Positions 11,366 to 22,722 of a stretch of DNA of 43,843 nucleotides are shown one piece after another (the stretch's first letter is position 1; the number at the start of each line of letters is the position of its first letter). The notes under the pieces are model-generated. The model did no database searches, was not told the DNA's origin, and worked only from the letters and a program-made list of their open reading frames with translations. The stretch comes from Fomitopsis serialis. Its lineage: Eukaryota > Basidiomycota > Agaricomycetes > Polyporales > Fomitopsidaceae. The DNA lies in NCBI RefSeq assembly GCF_022376445.1, contig NW_025955293.1, positions 1 through 43,843 on the forward strand, given 5' to 3'. Both the position numbers and the translations under genes were made by a program.

Positions 11366-14300
11366 ATGCCACCGAGAGGCGACCCAGCTCGTCCTCGCGG
11401 CGGTCGTGGTGGTCGCGGTCGTGGTGGTCGTGGCAGGGGTGACCCGGACCCTGCGCGGGCTGCAGTTCCCGAGCCCGAACCTTTCGACCTCGACAATGTA
11501 TCGGGTAGCTCGGACGACGAAGCTAGAGCCGCCCCGGCTCAGGTCGTTGCGACTTCCCAGCAACATCCTCTGATAACGTTGACTAGCGACCAGGCCGCAC
11601 CGCCTGTTCGCTCACCAGAAACCCGACTCCAACCGCCCTCCGCACTATCGGCGCAGATCATGCAGTGGCGAACGGGACTACAGCCCGGTCCAGCCATGAC
11701 ACGCTCTGAGGCTAGCAGGGGGAGCGTACCTGATATCAACTTCTACTTCAGACTCGTCACTCCCACTATCTCAGATAACGGACCGCCAAAGCCCGCCGTC
11801 ATCTGCATCGTCTGCGAGTAAGTGATGCGCTCTAGTATACAGTCGTCCTGCTAACTTCAGCGACAGAAAAGCGCATCAGAAGGCAGTCATCGAGGCGGCG
11901 GAGAAGGGCGTCGACATCCAGTCGATATGGACGTGCCACAACTACATCTATGCTGAGAAGACGAGTAACAGTCCGCTCCGATCCCATCTCGATGCCTACC
12001 ACCGCTACGAGTACGCCGGCTTGGCTGCGATCGGGGTGAACATGCTGCCCAGCTACAAGGACCAAGTGAAGGCAGCGCAAGAAGTTGCGGATATCGACCA
12101 GAATTATCCGGTGGTGGAGTATTCTCGCGAGGAGTTCCACAGGCGACTCGTGAACTGGGTGGTCGTGGACGACCAGGTCAGTACGATTTCTCTCGTTATG
12201 TGAAGCAGTTATTGACGTCAACATCAGGCGATCTCGGTGGTCGAGAAACCTGAATTCCGATACCTCTTACGTCTGCTCAATCCCAATCTTGCCGACGAGG
12301 ACATTCCGAAGCGCAACCATATGCGCTCGTTGATTATGGCGCAATTCACGCGCACATTTGATCAACTCAAGATTCAGCTCACGGTAGGTATCACACGATG
12401 AATGAACAAGGCACTGCTCACCCTCCTGATAGCACTCGCGCGGTCAGGTATCTCTGACATCCGATGGTTGGGATACTCAAGGTGAGCACGCACAGCAATC
12501 AAGCGAGTACATCACTGACAGTGCGCCCTACCAGCTCGACGCGCTTATGTCGGTGTGACGGGCCATTGGATTGCAAAAGGAGTGCTGCCTACGGATCTTG
12601 TGATGAAGTCAGCAGTTGTCGGTTTTAGGAGGCTCGAAGGGAGCCATACTGGTAAGTCCGAACGTGAACACCTAGTTACTTTCTAATTTTATCACGTAGG
12701 CGTAAACCTCGCGAATGCCGTCCACTTCGTTCTGGAGCGCGCCGGTGTTGTATCTAAGGTAACCACATCTGCCTTATTCGAAGTAATCTAGTAACTGATC
12801 ATATTAGGTCGGACGATTCATGATGGACTCCGCGACAAGCAATGCAAAGATGATGGAAGAGCTGAAGAAGAAGTTCGACGAGGACCCGAACGCTCGTCGT
12901 GACTTCGACCCGAGTAACAACCAGATACATTGCTTGGGCCATGGAGTCAACCGAACCTCGCAGACAATGATAACTTACATGGGCATCCAGCCCCCTAGCG
13001 ACAATGGCTCCGAATCCTCGGCCACTCGCGGCGGCGACGCCGTGAAGATCTCAGTTGTTTCCAAGACAAGGGAGATATGTGTTGCCGTTCGTGCGTCTCC
13101 TAAGTGCCGCGACTCTTGGGCGACCTCGATTGCGATTCATAATGCTGCTGCTATGGTCAAGAACGCGGCGCTTGTGGCGGGCATCCCAAAGATCGACATC
13201 TTCAAAGAGGACATGATCTTGGTGGCCGACATGCGGATCCGCTGGGATAGCACGTACGTTATGATCATGCGGTTTTTGACGATGCAAGAGGTGAGTTATC
13301 TCTGCGCACTGACGACAGATACTGATCTTATATGACATAGGTATACAAGGTGTTCTTGGAGCAAAACCCGGAGTTCGCGAGGTCGTACCCACCTCTGACG
13401 ACCACCGAGAATGACGTGCTGACGGAGACGGGCCTTGTGCTCATGGTAGGTCATTCCTCCAACCCACATGAGCGCGATTGACAACCCTATGCAGGCTGGT
13501 CATAATATCCAGATGGTGCTGGCTGGAGAGCGGCAGCCGCTGCTCGCCGATGTCATACCGCGGTACGAACTCTATTTGACGAACATGGAGAGGCTCGCGG
13601 AGCGTAGGCCGCATCTTCAAGGTGTCATCCAAGCCGGTTTGGATGTCGCGATCAAGTACTACAAATACATGGACCTGACCGACAGCTACATCCTATGCAT
13701 GTGTAGGTACATTCCGACCTTATTGACTAACCTGCTAATCCACTTTCTAGTCGTACATCCGAAATACAAGATGGATCACATGCACGACCACTGGGAGCAG
13801 CGCTACTACCAGCGTGCCATCGACATCGTCAAGAGTAAAGTAAGTAGACCACTATTCTATGTAGTGTGGCTACTAATGCGACATTTGCGGTGCAGATGCG
13901 GGTTTACGCGGCTCGGCGACCGCCTGCACGTCGAGCAGGACCTTCGCAGCCGCAAAGGCCTCAGGCGTTGCGCAGCATGTACGAGGCAGCTGATCAAATT
14001 TTCGTTGGTAACCTGGGCGACGACGAGCCAGCGGCCCCTGCTCAAAGCGCCCTTGACGCGACTGTCGAGACCGAATACCACTCTTGGCTCGAAAGAGGGA
14101 TGGGGAATGAGCTATCCGACGTCCTCGCGTACTGGAGTGTAAGTGAATGATTGCCTGGCTATGATACTTTGTACTCATTGTGCCCTCTCAGCTGCCTGCG
14201 GCACAGACGCAGTGGCCTACAATCTTTGCTATCGCGTTGGACTATCTTCCGACGCAGGCAACATCGGTTCCCTGCGAGCGAGTATTCTCTTCTGCAGGGC

Positions 14301-14515
14301 AGACGGACACAGCCCGGCGCAGCCGCCTCAGCCCAGATCTTATGGAAGCATTGCAAGTGCTGAAGTACCTCATCCGGCAAAGCCGCTTGTCGTTTACTGA
14401 TCACCTCCAGGGTTTCGAGTTTATACAGGAAATGCTGGTGAGGCAGGCTCGCGCTGAAATGGCCTATAATGAGGACGAGGAGCTCACTTTCGAAGACCTC
14501 CTCGACTTCATCTAA
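11366..14515 (+). CDS. hAT-family transposase, intact
   Basis: Twelve exons join in frame to 861 residues: 11366-11817, 11861-12176, 12228-12383, 12448-12481, 12535-12651, 12700-12758, 12808-13290, 13341-13445, 13495-13702, 13751-13839, 13896-14138, 14192-14515. All introns are 43-64 nt with GT..AG. The N-terminus is an RGG-rich tail, then a BED-like zinc finger (C147, C150, H193, H198). SDGWD (D314 a candidate catalytic acid) begins the RNase H-like core, which includes RWDSTY near 524-529. The C-terminus has the hAT dimerisation motif QATSVPCERVFSSAG (776-790), then an acidic tail ending FEDLLDFI. The product would cut and paste its own element by binding terminal and subterminal repeats. 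The start follows a TATA box. No disruption was found, so it may still be active and could mobilise related non-autonomous elements. Confidence 0.9.
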
Positions 14516-14700
14516 TGTCTTTGTGTTACCATCGTGCTGCTGCTGTGTTGCCTTGTAGTTGTCTGGCCTCGTCCGAGTCTCCTCGATGTACTTGTATCAC
14601 GCCGCCTCGTACCGTGCTGTCTCGTATCATGAATATCACAATGACCTGATGTACTAGTAATGTGGAATGAAATGTGCTCGTATGCATTGCTATCTGCCCA
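14516..14700 (+). other. 3' flank of the hAT gene
   Basis: Non-coding. It matches 5001-5184 in reverse complement. Differences between the two copies here are largely CG in the left copy against CA in the right (for example near 5093 and 5147), the change expected from loss of methylated CpG. Identity rises from here toward the 1.7 kb block. Confidence 0.6.
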
Positions 14701-15101
14701 ACGACTAACAGTGACTCTCATCGGCTGGCACTACTAGTCCATTTCCTCACAGTGGCGGCGGTGACTTTGCCGCCCTCTTCCTACTCTCACATCCACCACC
14801 ACCCTCAGCATCATCCCCGCTGTATTGCCTTGTCTCTTCAACATGATGCGTAACTCAAAAGCAGCTCCAAGATACGAACAAAAATTTAGGAAGGACGAGC
14901 CCAGGAGGGTCGCTGGGCGGCGCGCAGATTCCGGTGCATAACTCGACCTGGGACGCGATCTCTGCATCCACCATAACCACCTCCTGCTTTGAGATCATCG
15001 CCTCCGCTGCTACCTCAAACGTCCTCGTCTGCAACGTGATCCCGTTGCCTCGTGTGCGTCCTCGCATCCCTTTGTCGCCGCTATCCGCGAACGACGCAGA
15101 C

Positions 15102-15187
15102 CGTGCCCGGCGCACGCTCAACCGCGCCCTACGTACGCTCAACCGCGCCCTACGCACGCTCAACCGCGCCCGGCGCACGCTCAATCG
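15102..15187 (-). repeat. 21-bp tandem repeat, mirror copy
   Basis: Same four-unit array as at 1322-1405, in the opposite orientation, with the same unit variants. The identical internal order of variants supports recent copying of the whole block. Confidence 0.83.
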
Positions 15188-15923
15188 CAGACGTGCTCAG
15201 CGACCCGCCGCGGTGCGAGAGCGGCTAGCAATTGCAGCCGCAACATTTTGGGAGGGAGAAAGTAACAGGCTCGGAGGTGAGTATATCTCCCGTTTCCTGT
15301 TCAGTCAGTTCATAGCAGTATTGCTCACCTGCATTCGCAGCTCGGTGTATCGCGTCCTCTCGTGGTCCACATGGGCAAGGACGACTTGCATCCGGGCACC
15401 CTCGAAATGTGCCTCGAACGGCATCCCTCCACCCGTGGATCTCCTCCCGCCCGGTACTGACCTCGACCACACCCCGGTCACTCCCCATCCTGCCGAGCTC
15501 ATCACTCGTCTCCCGCTCTCTATCTTCCCGATGGAGCTGTCCGAAGTGTCCCATCCGGTCTGCTCCAGACTCGACGGTCGCCGCCCTCGATCCACGCCGG
15601 CATCCGGTGCGTTTCTCCCGTCTTCCCGGACTCACCACCTCTCGTGGTTTGCTGGTCGACCCGGCTGGCATCCTCGACCGATGAAGGCACGACGAATCGC
15701 CGTCCGGCGAGCGGCGTGGGCGAGAGGGCGGGTGCGTGGGCGGATGGTGGTTGGCTCGGGTTGGGTGCCCGGGATGCTACTGTCAGGTGAGCATGGTTGC
15801 CCGTTCGAAGACGAGACGGTGCTGCTCACGTCCTCCCGAACGAATTTCGCCAGTCCGGCTTTGCTACCGGCTTTGGCCATGGAACTTGAGTCACCAGCTG
15901 TTTGTCCTCGCGGCGCGCCTGCC

Positions 15924-16409
15924 ATGGCGAACTTGTACCGTCTCGGTCGGACACTCTTGTCGGATCACACAGACGGCAACTCGAGCTACCTGTTCGACAA
16001 GAAGTCGGTTTTCACTGCGAAAGCGCTCAACATGGCGATTCCCGGCGGCCCGAAATTCGAGCCTCTGTATAGAGACATGGACAGCTTCAATGAGGACTGG
16101 AACGAGTTCAACGACATCAACAAAGTCATCATTCGACAGCAAATCCGGACTGAGTACAAGGTCGCTTTCCCCCATCTGTATAACTCCCTCCCTCGTTCCG
16201 TCCACATATCTCTGTATCACACACCGAAGAACGTCTACATTCGCACTGATGACCCTGACCTGCCCGCGTTCTATTTCGACCCTCTCATCAATCCTATCTC
16301 GCTGCGTGGCTTTACACCAAAGAATGCGCTACTCGTACCCCATGAGGACGCGATCTTCGGCCCCAACGATGCTGAGGATGACGACTTCGAGCTCCCTGGC
16401 GAGGTCGAG
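15924..16409 (+). pseudogene. prp8: prp8 fragment (right copy)
   Basis: 162 codons stay open and match the N-terminal part of Prp8, from [12 protein letters not shown] through [25 protein letters not shown] and [11 protein letters not shown] to an acidic stretch [14 protein letters not shown]. At 16410 the similarity ends abruptly in mid-domain and unrelated sequence follows, whereas the left copy continues. There is no upstream prp8 exon. The preserved reading frame suggests the capture is recent, or copied recently from a good source, but the product would be a meaningless piece of an essential splicing factor. It lies directly downstream of the intact hAT transposase. Confidence 0.87.
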
Positions 16410-16410
16410 A

Positions 16411-16703
16411 ACGATAACGAGAAGTCCAGCACGTCACATGATCACGTTCATTTGCGAGCGGCGACTGATGTGTTGCCTTGTCCCCGACCCTCATCATGTT
16501 GTCAGTGGTCCTGGCGTCCGCTACCATTGTTTTGTAAGCCCACATGAACTCTTGCTCCATGAGTGAGGCGCTGACACTGCGAGCAGCGTCAACATTGTTG
16601 TACATAGTGTTATTGTATTGTATTGCTTGTAGGTGCTACCACTCGCTGATCTGGCGGCGATTACGATGCCAATGATATGTATCGAGTGTGGTAGGCGCTC
16701 GAC
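16411..16703. other. Intergenic stretch upstream of the kinase gene
   Basis: No gene recognised. It starts at the breakpoint of the prp8 fragment and must contain the kinase promoter; a T-rich stretch with TTATTGTATTGTATTG lies at 16611-16627. A short minus-strand open frame (about 16312-16605) has no recognisable motif. Confidence 0.4.
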
Positions 16704-17740
16704 ATGGACATTCCGGAGGTCGATGCACCTATGGAGATTGCGGGTCGGTACCTGCTGTGGGAACTGATAGGAGCAGGGTCGTTCGGTGCGTACTAACTAG
16801 TGCATCAGGCCTACGTGCTGATCGCCATCGACATCCAGGTCAAGTGTACAAAGCACTCGACATCTATGAGCATGTTGATGTTGCGGTGAAGCTGGAGCCA
16901 TGCGACTTCCGGGTCAACCAATTGGAGAACGAGGAAGAGGTTTACGACGCTCTCAAATACGCAGAAGGCTTTCCCGCGATGCACGGGTTCGGTACGACCG
17001 ATGAGGTGCATTACCTCGTAATGGACCTACTCGGGCCGTCATTGGAGATGCTGTTCCACTTTTGTGGGAAGCGATTCACTCTCGGGACAGTACTGCGGAT
17101 TGCGTTGCAGGCAGTAGGTCGCCTGTTTGCTTATTCGATTTCAACTGACAATCTGCATCCATTTGTCTAGGTCGACCGGCTCGAAAGCCTTCACGTGAGG
17201 GGCTATGTGCATCGTGACTTAAAGCCTGCGAACTTCCTGGTCGGTGTAGGCGGGCAGACAAGCCTGCTCTACCTCATCGACTTGGGTTTGGCTGTCCCGT
17301 ACCTCGACATCGTCACTCGTGCGCACATCAAGTACAACGATGAACACGAGGCTATTGGGACCCCGCTCTTTTCGTCGATCAATATACACCACGGCATCGC
17401 GCACTCGCGTCGTGACGACCTCATCGCGCTGGCGTACATCCTCCTCTTCTTCGTTCGCGGCTCGCTGCCTTGGCAAGGCATCCCCGGGTCCGCCAAGACG
17501 AAGAGGAATGATCAGTTGGTAAGAGCCAAAGCCAAAGCCAAGCCTTCGCAGCTTTGCAAGGGGCTCCCTACTCCATTTTGCGTGTTCGTCGAGTACGTCA
17601 TGAGGCTGAAGTTCGATGAACGCCCGAACTATCTATACATCCGCAACCTGCTTCGACAGTGCCGTTCAGGCGTCCCCAATGCGGGCGAGAACACGTACGA
17701 TTGGGAGCAAAGGCCGGAAGATCGCGGTGTACGAGTGTAA
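16704..17740 (+). CDS. Casein kinase 1-like protein kinase
   Basis: Three exons (16704-16785, 16839-17113, 17171-17740) separated by introns of 53 and 57 nt join to 308 residues, almost all kinase domain. The glycine loop is IGAGSFGQVYKA (about 22-33), the ATP lysine is K45 in VAVKLEP, and the CK1 signature MDLLGPSLE follows. The catalytic loop is HRDLKPANFL (D135, N140). The activation segment starts with DLG (156-158) where DFG is usual, and SSINIHHGIAHSRRDDL replaces APE, as in the CK1 family. FVRGSLPWQG and FDERPNYLYIR are further family marks. There is almost no C-terminal tail, which normally carries autoregulatory sites. CK1 enzymes phosphorylate serine/threonine near acidic or primed sites. 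The last codons GTGTAAGT could also serve as a splice donor, so a further exon is possible. Confidence 0.9.
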
Positions 17741-17815
17741 GTAAGCCCACAAACTATTGCTCGTTCGATTAATTTGATTGCTCACAAGCACGAAGTCTTA
17801 GGTCCCAGAGCCAAC

Positions 17816-18356
17816 CATCAGGAAAAACTCACTTGTCTTGACAAGTGTATTAGGACCGTCATGGCTTGCAGACAGCACGACTCTTGGCAAGACAAGTCTC
17901 TGCTTTATGTGCTTGGACAGGACAGCCAGTACTTAAATATAAGATTGACTTTGTGCTTTCAGTATGTTGATGCAGGCAGACATTCTAAGCCTTGCTGACC
18001 TTGCATGTCATATATGACACTGCTTGCTAGCCAGGACACATGGATCTTGTAGGTACATATCAGGGTACCCATGGCTTTCAAAAGCATTTGAGTCTTGTGG
18101 TACTTCTTACAATCAATACAAATCAATCGGAATTGAAACCGCGTTATCATTAAACAGGTGAGAAGTTGTTACACTTTGACGAAAAATTATACAAAGCACG
18201 ACGGAGCGCGACAGGGCGACAGATGACATAACACTGATCTACATAGATAGCCCCAACCCTGTTCCATGCAGTTGTACCAGTAGTAGATATTCTAAAGACT
18301 GGTCAGGCAACGTTCTTGAATCTAGAATAATGAATGCAAAGCATGCTCACCGAGGA
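17816..18356 (+). repeat. 541-bp dispersed repeat, copy 1
   Basis: Nearly identical, without length change, to 38227-38767 (offset 20411). It starts CATCAGGAAAAACTCACTTG and ends CATGCTCACCGAGGA, where similarity stops sharply on both sides. It contains a small perfect hairpin, CACTTGTC-TT-GACAAGTG. It has no terminal inverted repeats, no TG..CA ends and no credible coding frame. Immediately after it, CATCAGGAAAAAC recurs at 18357, so the 541-bp copy is flanked by a 13-bp direct repeat here, which does not hold for copy 2. Identity as SINE-like or as a terminal piece of a larger element is unresolved. Confidence 0.85.
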
Positions 18357-20743
18357 CATCAGGAAAAACCTACTTGGCTTGGCAAGATATATAAATACTT
18401 GACAAGCCACGTGGAGTAGTTCTTAAGTCATACAGTACCTAAATAACTTGGTCAGGTGGAATGTTAGCTTGTGATACATGTAAAAGAGTACCGTTCTTGT
18501 ACTAATGTATAGTAACACATGTAATGTCCGTTTGAAAGCACATTACAGCTTGTTGCTACTCCAAGAATACTTCCCAAGACACTTATCTTTCCGTTGAACT
18601 TCAATTCAAGCAGTTGTCAGTATCCCAAGTGACAATGCACAATGACACAATTGGATTCATTGAACTGTAGTAAGTAGCTTCACAGTTGTATCTACTGTAT
18701 ACTCTGAGTACTAGGGAGTTGTCATTCTATCTACCGGCTTGCCCAGCGCCATTTGCTAACCACCTAGTCGTCCAGCGACAGAACGGGCCATCAACAACCG
18801 CGTACGCGTGCTAAGACGAGCTGCCGTGCGGCTAGACGGGGGCATGACCAGCGAAGACCGGACAGATTGCCGTCCGGCGCTGTCGAGTCGCGGAGCATTC
18901 CCGTCTGGTGCGAATATGCGTTCATGGATACGTGAGGTGAGGTCTATTTTGATGATAAAAAATGCGTTGCTGACCTAATTCGTCTACCGCGTTATCAACT
19001 GGTCGCCGCCCGCAATCGACGTTGTTCCGAAGGACGTACGGAGGACGAGGAGCATGAATTCGCGGCGAGAGTTGACGGGCAGTGGGGCGGGTGGTATGCT
19101 CGATGAGCTCGCGGCCGAGAGTGCGCTGGGGAGCGGATGCCGTGCACGCGGATGTCTATTGCAGTCCCGGACGAGAGACTTTGTCTCACTTCATGGCAGA
19201 CGACCACCTACATGTCCTGACGCTTGGGTCCCATCCGAAGGAATTCAATCAGCTTCAATTCACTACGCACGGTTTAGCTCCGCGGTACCTGGGCATACGA
19301 GAACTGCTTCCGCATCGCCAGCCTGAGCCCGATGAGAGGGTCTGCGGTCCAACGCCGTCGAAAACGGTATTCATGGATGCACCGGGAGGACCACGCACCG
19401 GGACGGCCACTCAGAGAACACCCGTGTCACTATTGCCCTCACTTCATGACGCCAGCCGGCCACAGAAGTGCAATGTCCCGACGCCCGGGTCTTGCCCAGC
19501 GACCGCACGACTGACCTGGTCATGGACGCACTGTAAACGTAGTGCCGTAGAGCGAGTCCGAGCGGAGGAAGCCCCTAAGTGTCGTGATTAGCCCGACGCC
19601 TCGAAGAAAATTCGATCAGCTTTCGAGCCACGACGCACGGTTTGACTCCGCGGTACCTGGGCATACGAGAACTGCTTCCGCCTCTCCAGCTCGCTGAGAC
19701 CCGGGCGAGTACCCCGAGTACGCGGTGTAGAGTCGCCCTAGACAGACAGTCTGAGTCAGTCAGGATCCCGACGACAACGTAGTCGTACCTGGCGGCCCAG
19801 CGCCCACACCACCCGCTGACCGTCGGCCAGGTCGGCGTGCGTATCGCCAAGGCCGCAGCCCGATGATTCTCCTGCGCGCGGTCCAGGGGTCGCGGGCGCG
19901 ACCCGGAGCGGAAAGGCCTCGTTGGTGAACGTTTACCTCCCCGATCGTGAGCTTCCGGACGGCACTGCGAGCGGTGGCGCGAGAGCACGCATATACCCGT
20001 CAGAAGGAAGAGATTTGCTTGACTAGGGACGTCGGAGAGAGCGATCGGTCGGTGCGGGTGGAACGGCGATGACTGTAGTTGGATTAGCCCGGTTTTGCAG
20101 TCAGCGACCGAGCTGTTGATCAGAGAGAGGTGGAGGAAAAGACTTGGGAGGAGAACGCAGAGATGTTCGGACGTGGGCGGCAAGATGGGAGTAGACGACA
20201 AAGTCCACTGGCGTCGACGTTCGCTCGCTCGCCTGCTCGATAGTGCAGTTCAATGTATTCCAATAAGTAGCGCACTCAAAAGATCACACAAGTGAAAGGA
20301 ATTGCAGTGTTTTAGCTTCATTATATTTTCGTGAGCGCGTTAACACTACGGCCAGCCTATGTTCACCTATATAACGGAAGACGCAAGACCCTATAGTGGA
20401 GAGCCCTAAGCTGCCATGTACAACTATAGATAAGGTACTTTGTATGGTATTGATACAGTGCATGCAAATATCGTGGACAGGTAATAGGAGACGAACATGC
20501 GTAACAAGGTTGGAGACAATGCACAAATGAAGAGTTCGCGGCAGCAGAGGCATGAGAGCGGGCGGGGCAATGCGAGAGCGACGAAGAAGAGAAACGCACC
20601 ACGAACCGGATGCAAGAGGTCCTATGCGAGAGCACGGTGTCCGATATAATGAGCGACGACGGCCGCCCGCGCGAGCAACGACGCGGCGGCCGGTTGGAGG
20701 AAAGCAAGCATGGGAAATAGAGATATCATGGCGCGCGACGGGC
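18357..20743. other. Gene-poor stretch with short repeats
   Basis: No coding region could be supported. The first 400 bases are AT-rich and resemble a related repeat (CTTGGCTTGGCAAG, TACTTGACAAGCC). From 18780 the composition becomes GC-rich. An imperfect direct repeat of about 80 bp stands at 19240-19322 and 19606-19690, sharing CCGCGGTACCTGGGCATACG. Long open frames here run on several frames at once and look like GC-driven artefacts. Confidence 0.5.
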
Positions 20744-21515
20744 CTACCACACGCACGGCGTCGCGTGGGCGTACCAGTCCTGGCCCTTTGCCTTCTTCGT
20801 CGCCGAGGCGCGGTCGGTCGATATGGCGTCGGGTATTGAAGGCGAGCCCTTCTCAGGAAAAGAGTCGAACGTGTTCGACCTCGACAGCGACCGGCCCGTT
20901 TGCTTCTGCATCGGCGGCGGCACGACGGCGGCGACGGACTCTTGCTCGATGGCGTGGGGCGTCCCGTGGGTGCTGTGCGAGGCGATGCGGATGTTCGCGT
21001 CGACGAAACCCGGTGGCGTCGACGGCGATGCGGACGATGCGGCTCGTCGAGTCGAGTACGACTGTCGGGCGTGTCGGCGTGTCGGGCTCGTGGGCGGACT
21101 TGGGTACGCCGTGCTGGCGTCGACAGGCATGGGGGTGAGCTTCGGTGGCGACGTCGAAGGACGCGCGGCGAAGCTCGGGGTGGTGGTCGACGTGGCCATA
21201 CGCCGTATGGCGTCGTCGACGGTACTGGTGTCGGCGCAGGTGAGGGGAGCACGTACGTGGGGTATGGCCCTTGGCCCTTGAAGTCCCTCCGCACCTTCGC
21301 CTCGCATTCCTTCAGCGCTGCCGGTCCCTGGCCGTCGATGCTTCATGATCATGACTTGTTCGAGTAGGTATCGTCAAAGATGACTGGAACGCGCCCGACG
21401 ATCGCCGACGATCCACGGCGGGAAGCTGCGCTGTTAGGCGTTGGAGGAGGTAGAGGGCTGCGAACGTCACCGAGGTGTGCAGTCGCATTCTATGGAGGGT
21501 GTGGGCGAGAAACAC
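20744..21515 (-). pseudogene. PCL-type cyclin, truncated tandem copy
   Basis: The minus strand begins with HRMRLHTSVTFAALYLLQRL, the start of the helical cyclin box. It then jumps over about 60 residues of the box to PAALKE.EAKVRRDFKGQG and the Ser/Pro-rich tail ending GQDWYAHATPCVW. There is no first exon, and the frame shifts within the tail near STTPYG. It is a head-to-tail duplicate of the gene at 21546-22722, with about 30 bases between them. The missing middle of the cyclin box means it cannot bind a cyclin-dependent kinase normally. Confidence 0.8.
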
Positions 21516-21545
21516 AGCGAGAGGCGGCTGTCGTCGCAGGACAGG

Positions 21546-22722
21546 CTACCACACGCACGGCGTCGCGTGGGCGTACCAGTCCTGGCCCTTCGCCTTCTTC
21601 GTCGTCGAGGCGCGGTCGGTCGAGATGGCGTCGGATATTGAGGGCGAGCCCTTGGCGGGAAACGAGTCGAAGGTGTTCGACCTCGACAGCGACCGGCCCG
21701 TTTGCTTCTGCATCGGCGGCGGCACAACGGCGGCGACGGACTCCTGCTCGATGGCGTGGGGTGTCCCGTGGGTGCTGTGCGAGGCGATGCGGATGTTCGC
21801 GTCGACGAAACCCGGTGGCGTCGACGGCGATGCGGACGATGCCGGACTCGTCGAGGTCAAGTACGACTGCTCGGGCGTGTCGAGTGTGTCGGGGCTCGTG
21901 GGCGGACTTGGGTACGCCGTGCTGGCGTCGACAGGCATGGGGGTGGGCTTCGGTGGTGACGTCGACGGACGCACTGCGAAGCTCGGGGTGATGGCCGACG
22001 TGGTGCCGTATGGCGTGTCGACAGTACTGGTGTCAGCGCAGGCGAGGGGAGCACGTACGTGGGGTATGGCCCTTGGCCCTTGAAGTCCCTCCGCACCTTC
22101 GCCTCGAACTCCTTCAACGCTGCTGGCTCAATGTTGAGTTGCCACCCGAGGTACGAACACATCTCGCGCTCCATTTGGTTGATTTTGCGGAGGGCAAACA
22201 TACCCTGGCCGTCGACGGTCCACGATTTGTTGGAATAGGTCTCGTCGCAGATAACCTTGGACGCGATCATGAAGGCCGAGATGAAGAGACGGTGGCCCGA
22301 CGAGCCGCGGGCGGCGGGGAACCGCGCTTTTAGGCGTTGTAGGAGGTAGAGGGCGGCGAATGTCACCGAGGTGTGCAGTCGCATTCTATGGTGGGCGTAG
22401 GCGATAAACAATGCGAGGGGCGCGACGGTGCTGGCGGATTGGCGGTGGATAACGGAGGAGGTCGGGGCACGCAAACAAATGCGTCACGAACCTCGCGCAG
22501 AGCTTGGCGGTCTCTTCGTGGCCGTAGTACGGGTCAGGCTGGAGGAGTACTGTTAGTGTTCGGTTAGGTTGCTACGTCAGAAGGGTTACTCACAATGCCA
22601 TGGTGCGCGCTATGCCCGCTGGTTCCACTAGACGGCGCTGGCGGCGGTCTTGAGGTAATCTTGCTCGCTCTCCGGAAAGGCGAGGGGTGGCGGGCGGCAG
22701 AGGGACCTGAGACAGCAGCCAT
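21546..22722 (-). pseudogene. PCL/Pho80-type cyclin, frame-broken
   Basis: An N-terminal Ser/Pro-rich part starts MAAVSGPSAARHPSPF. An intron with GTGAGT near 22608 follows, then YYGHEETAKLCARFVTHLF, and a well-preserved cyclin box with SVTFAALYLLQRLKARFP, ISAFMIASKVICDETYSNK and EMCSYLGWQLNIEPAALKEF. The tail is Ser/Pro-rich and ends GQDWYAHATPCVW. This matches fungal PCL-type cyclins, which partner the CDK Pho85 in phosphate, cell-cycle and polarity control. Two single-base frame breaks are visible, one after FACPDL and one in the tail before TPYGTTSAITPSF. If these are sequencing errors the gene would be functional; otherwise it is a recent pseudogene. Confidence 0.8.

Larger units (their letters stand above)
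14701..16410 (-). repeat. Right arm of 1.7 kb near-identical inverted repeat
   Basis: Mirror of 97-1806. It is uninterrupted and continues directly into the hAT 3' flank, so it preserves the empty target site of the palindromic element (TTAGTCGTTGGGCAG on the minus strand). At 16410 the homology stops inside the prp8 fragment. From 14701 to 15923 I see no gene; a 500-codon open frame across it is only a GC-rich open stretch joined to the prp8 piece. Confidence 0.93.

Noticed and set aside
14934..16547. A single 537-codon open frame read as one protein
   Set aside because: Only the last third (from 15924) resembles a known protein (Prp8). The rest is open in several frames because of base composition and includes a minisatellite, so it is not one gene.
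17816..18356. The 541-bp repeat as a solo LTR
   Set aside because: No TG..CA ends, no consistent flanking target duplication and no LTR-retrotransposon coding region in the window.
20284..21294. A 336-codon minus-strand frame and its long partners on the other strand
   Set aside because: They overlap the cyclin tail in wrong frames and are arginine/proline-rich products of GC-rich DNA; the frame ending in GQDWYAHATPCVW is the meaningful one.
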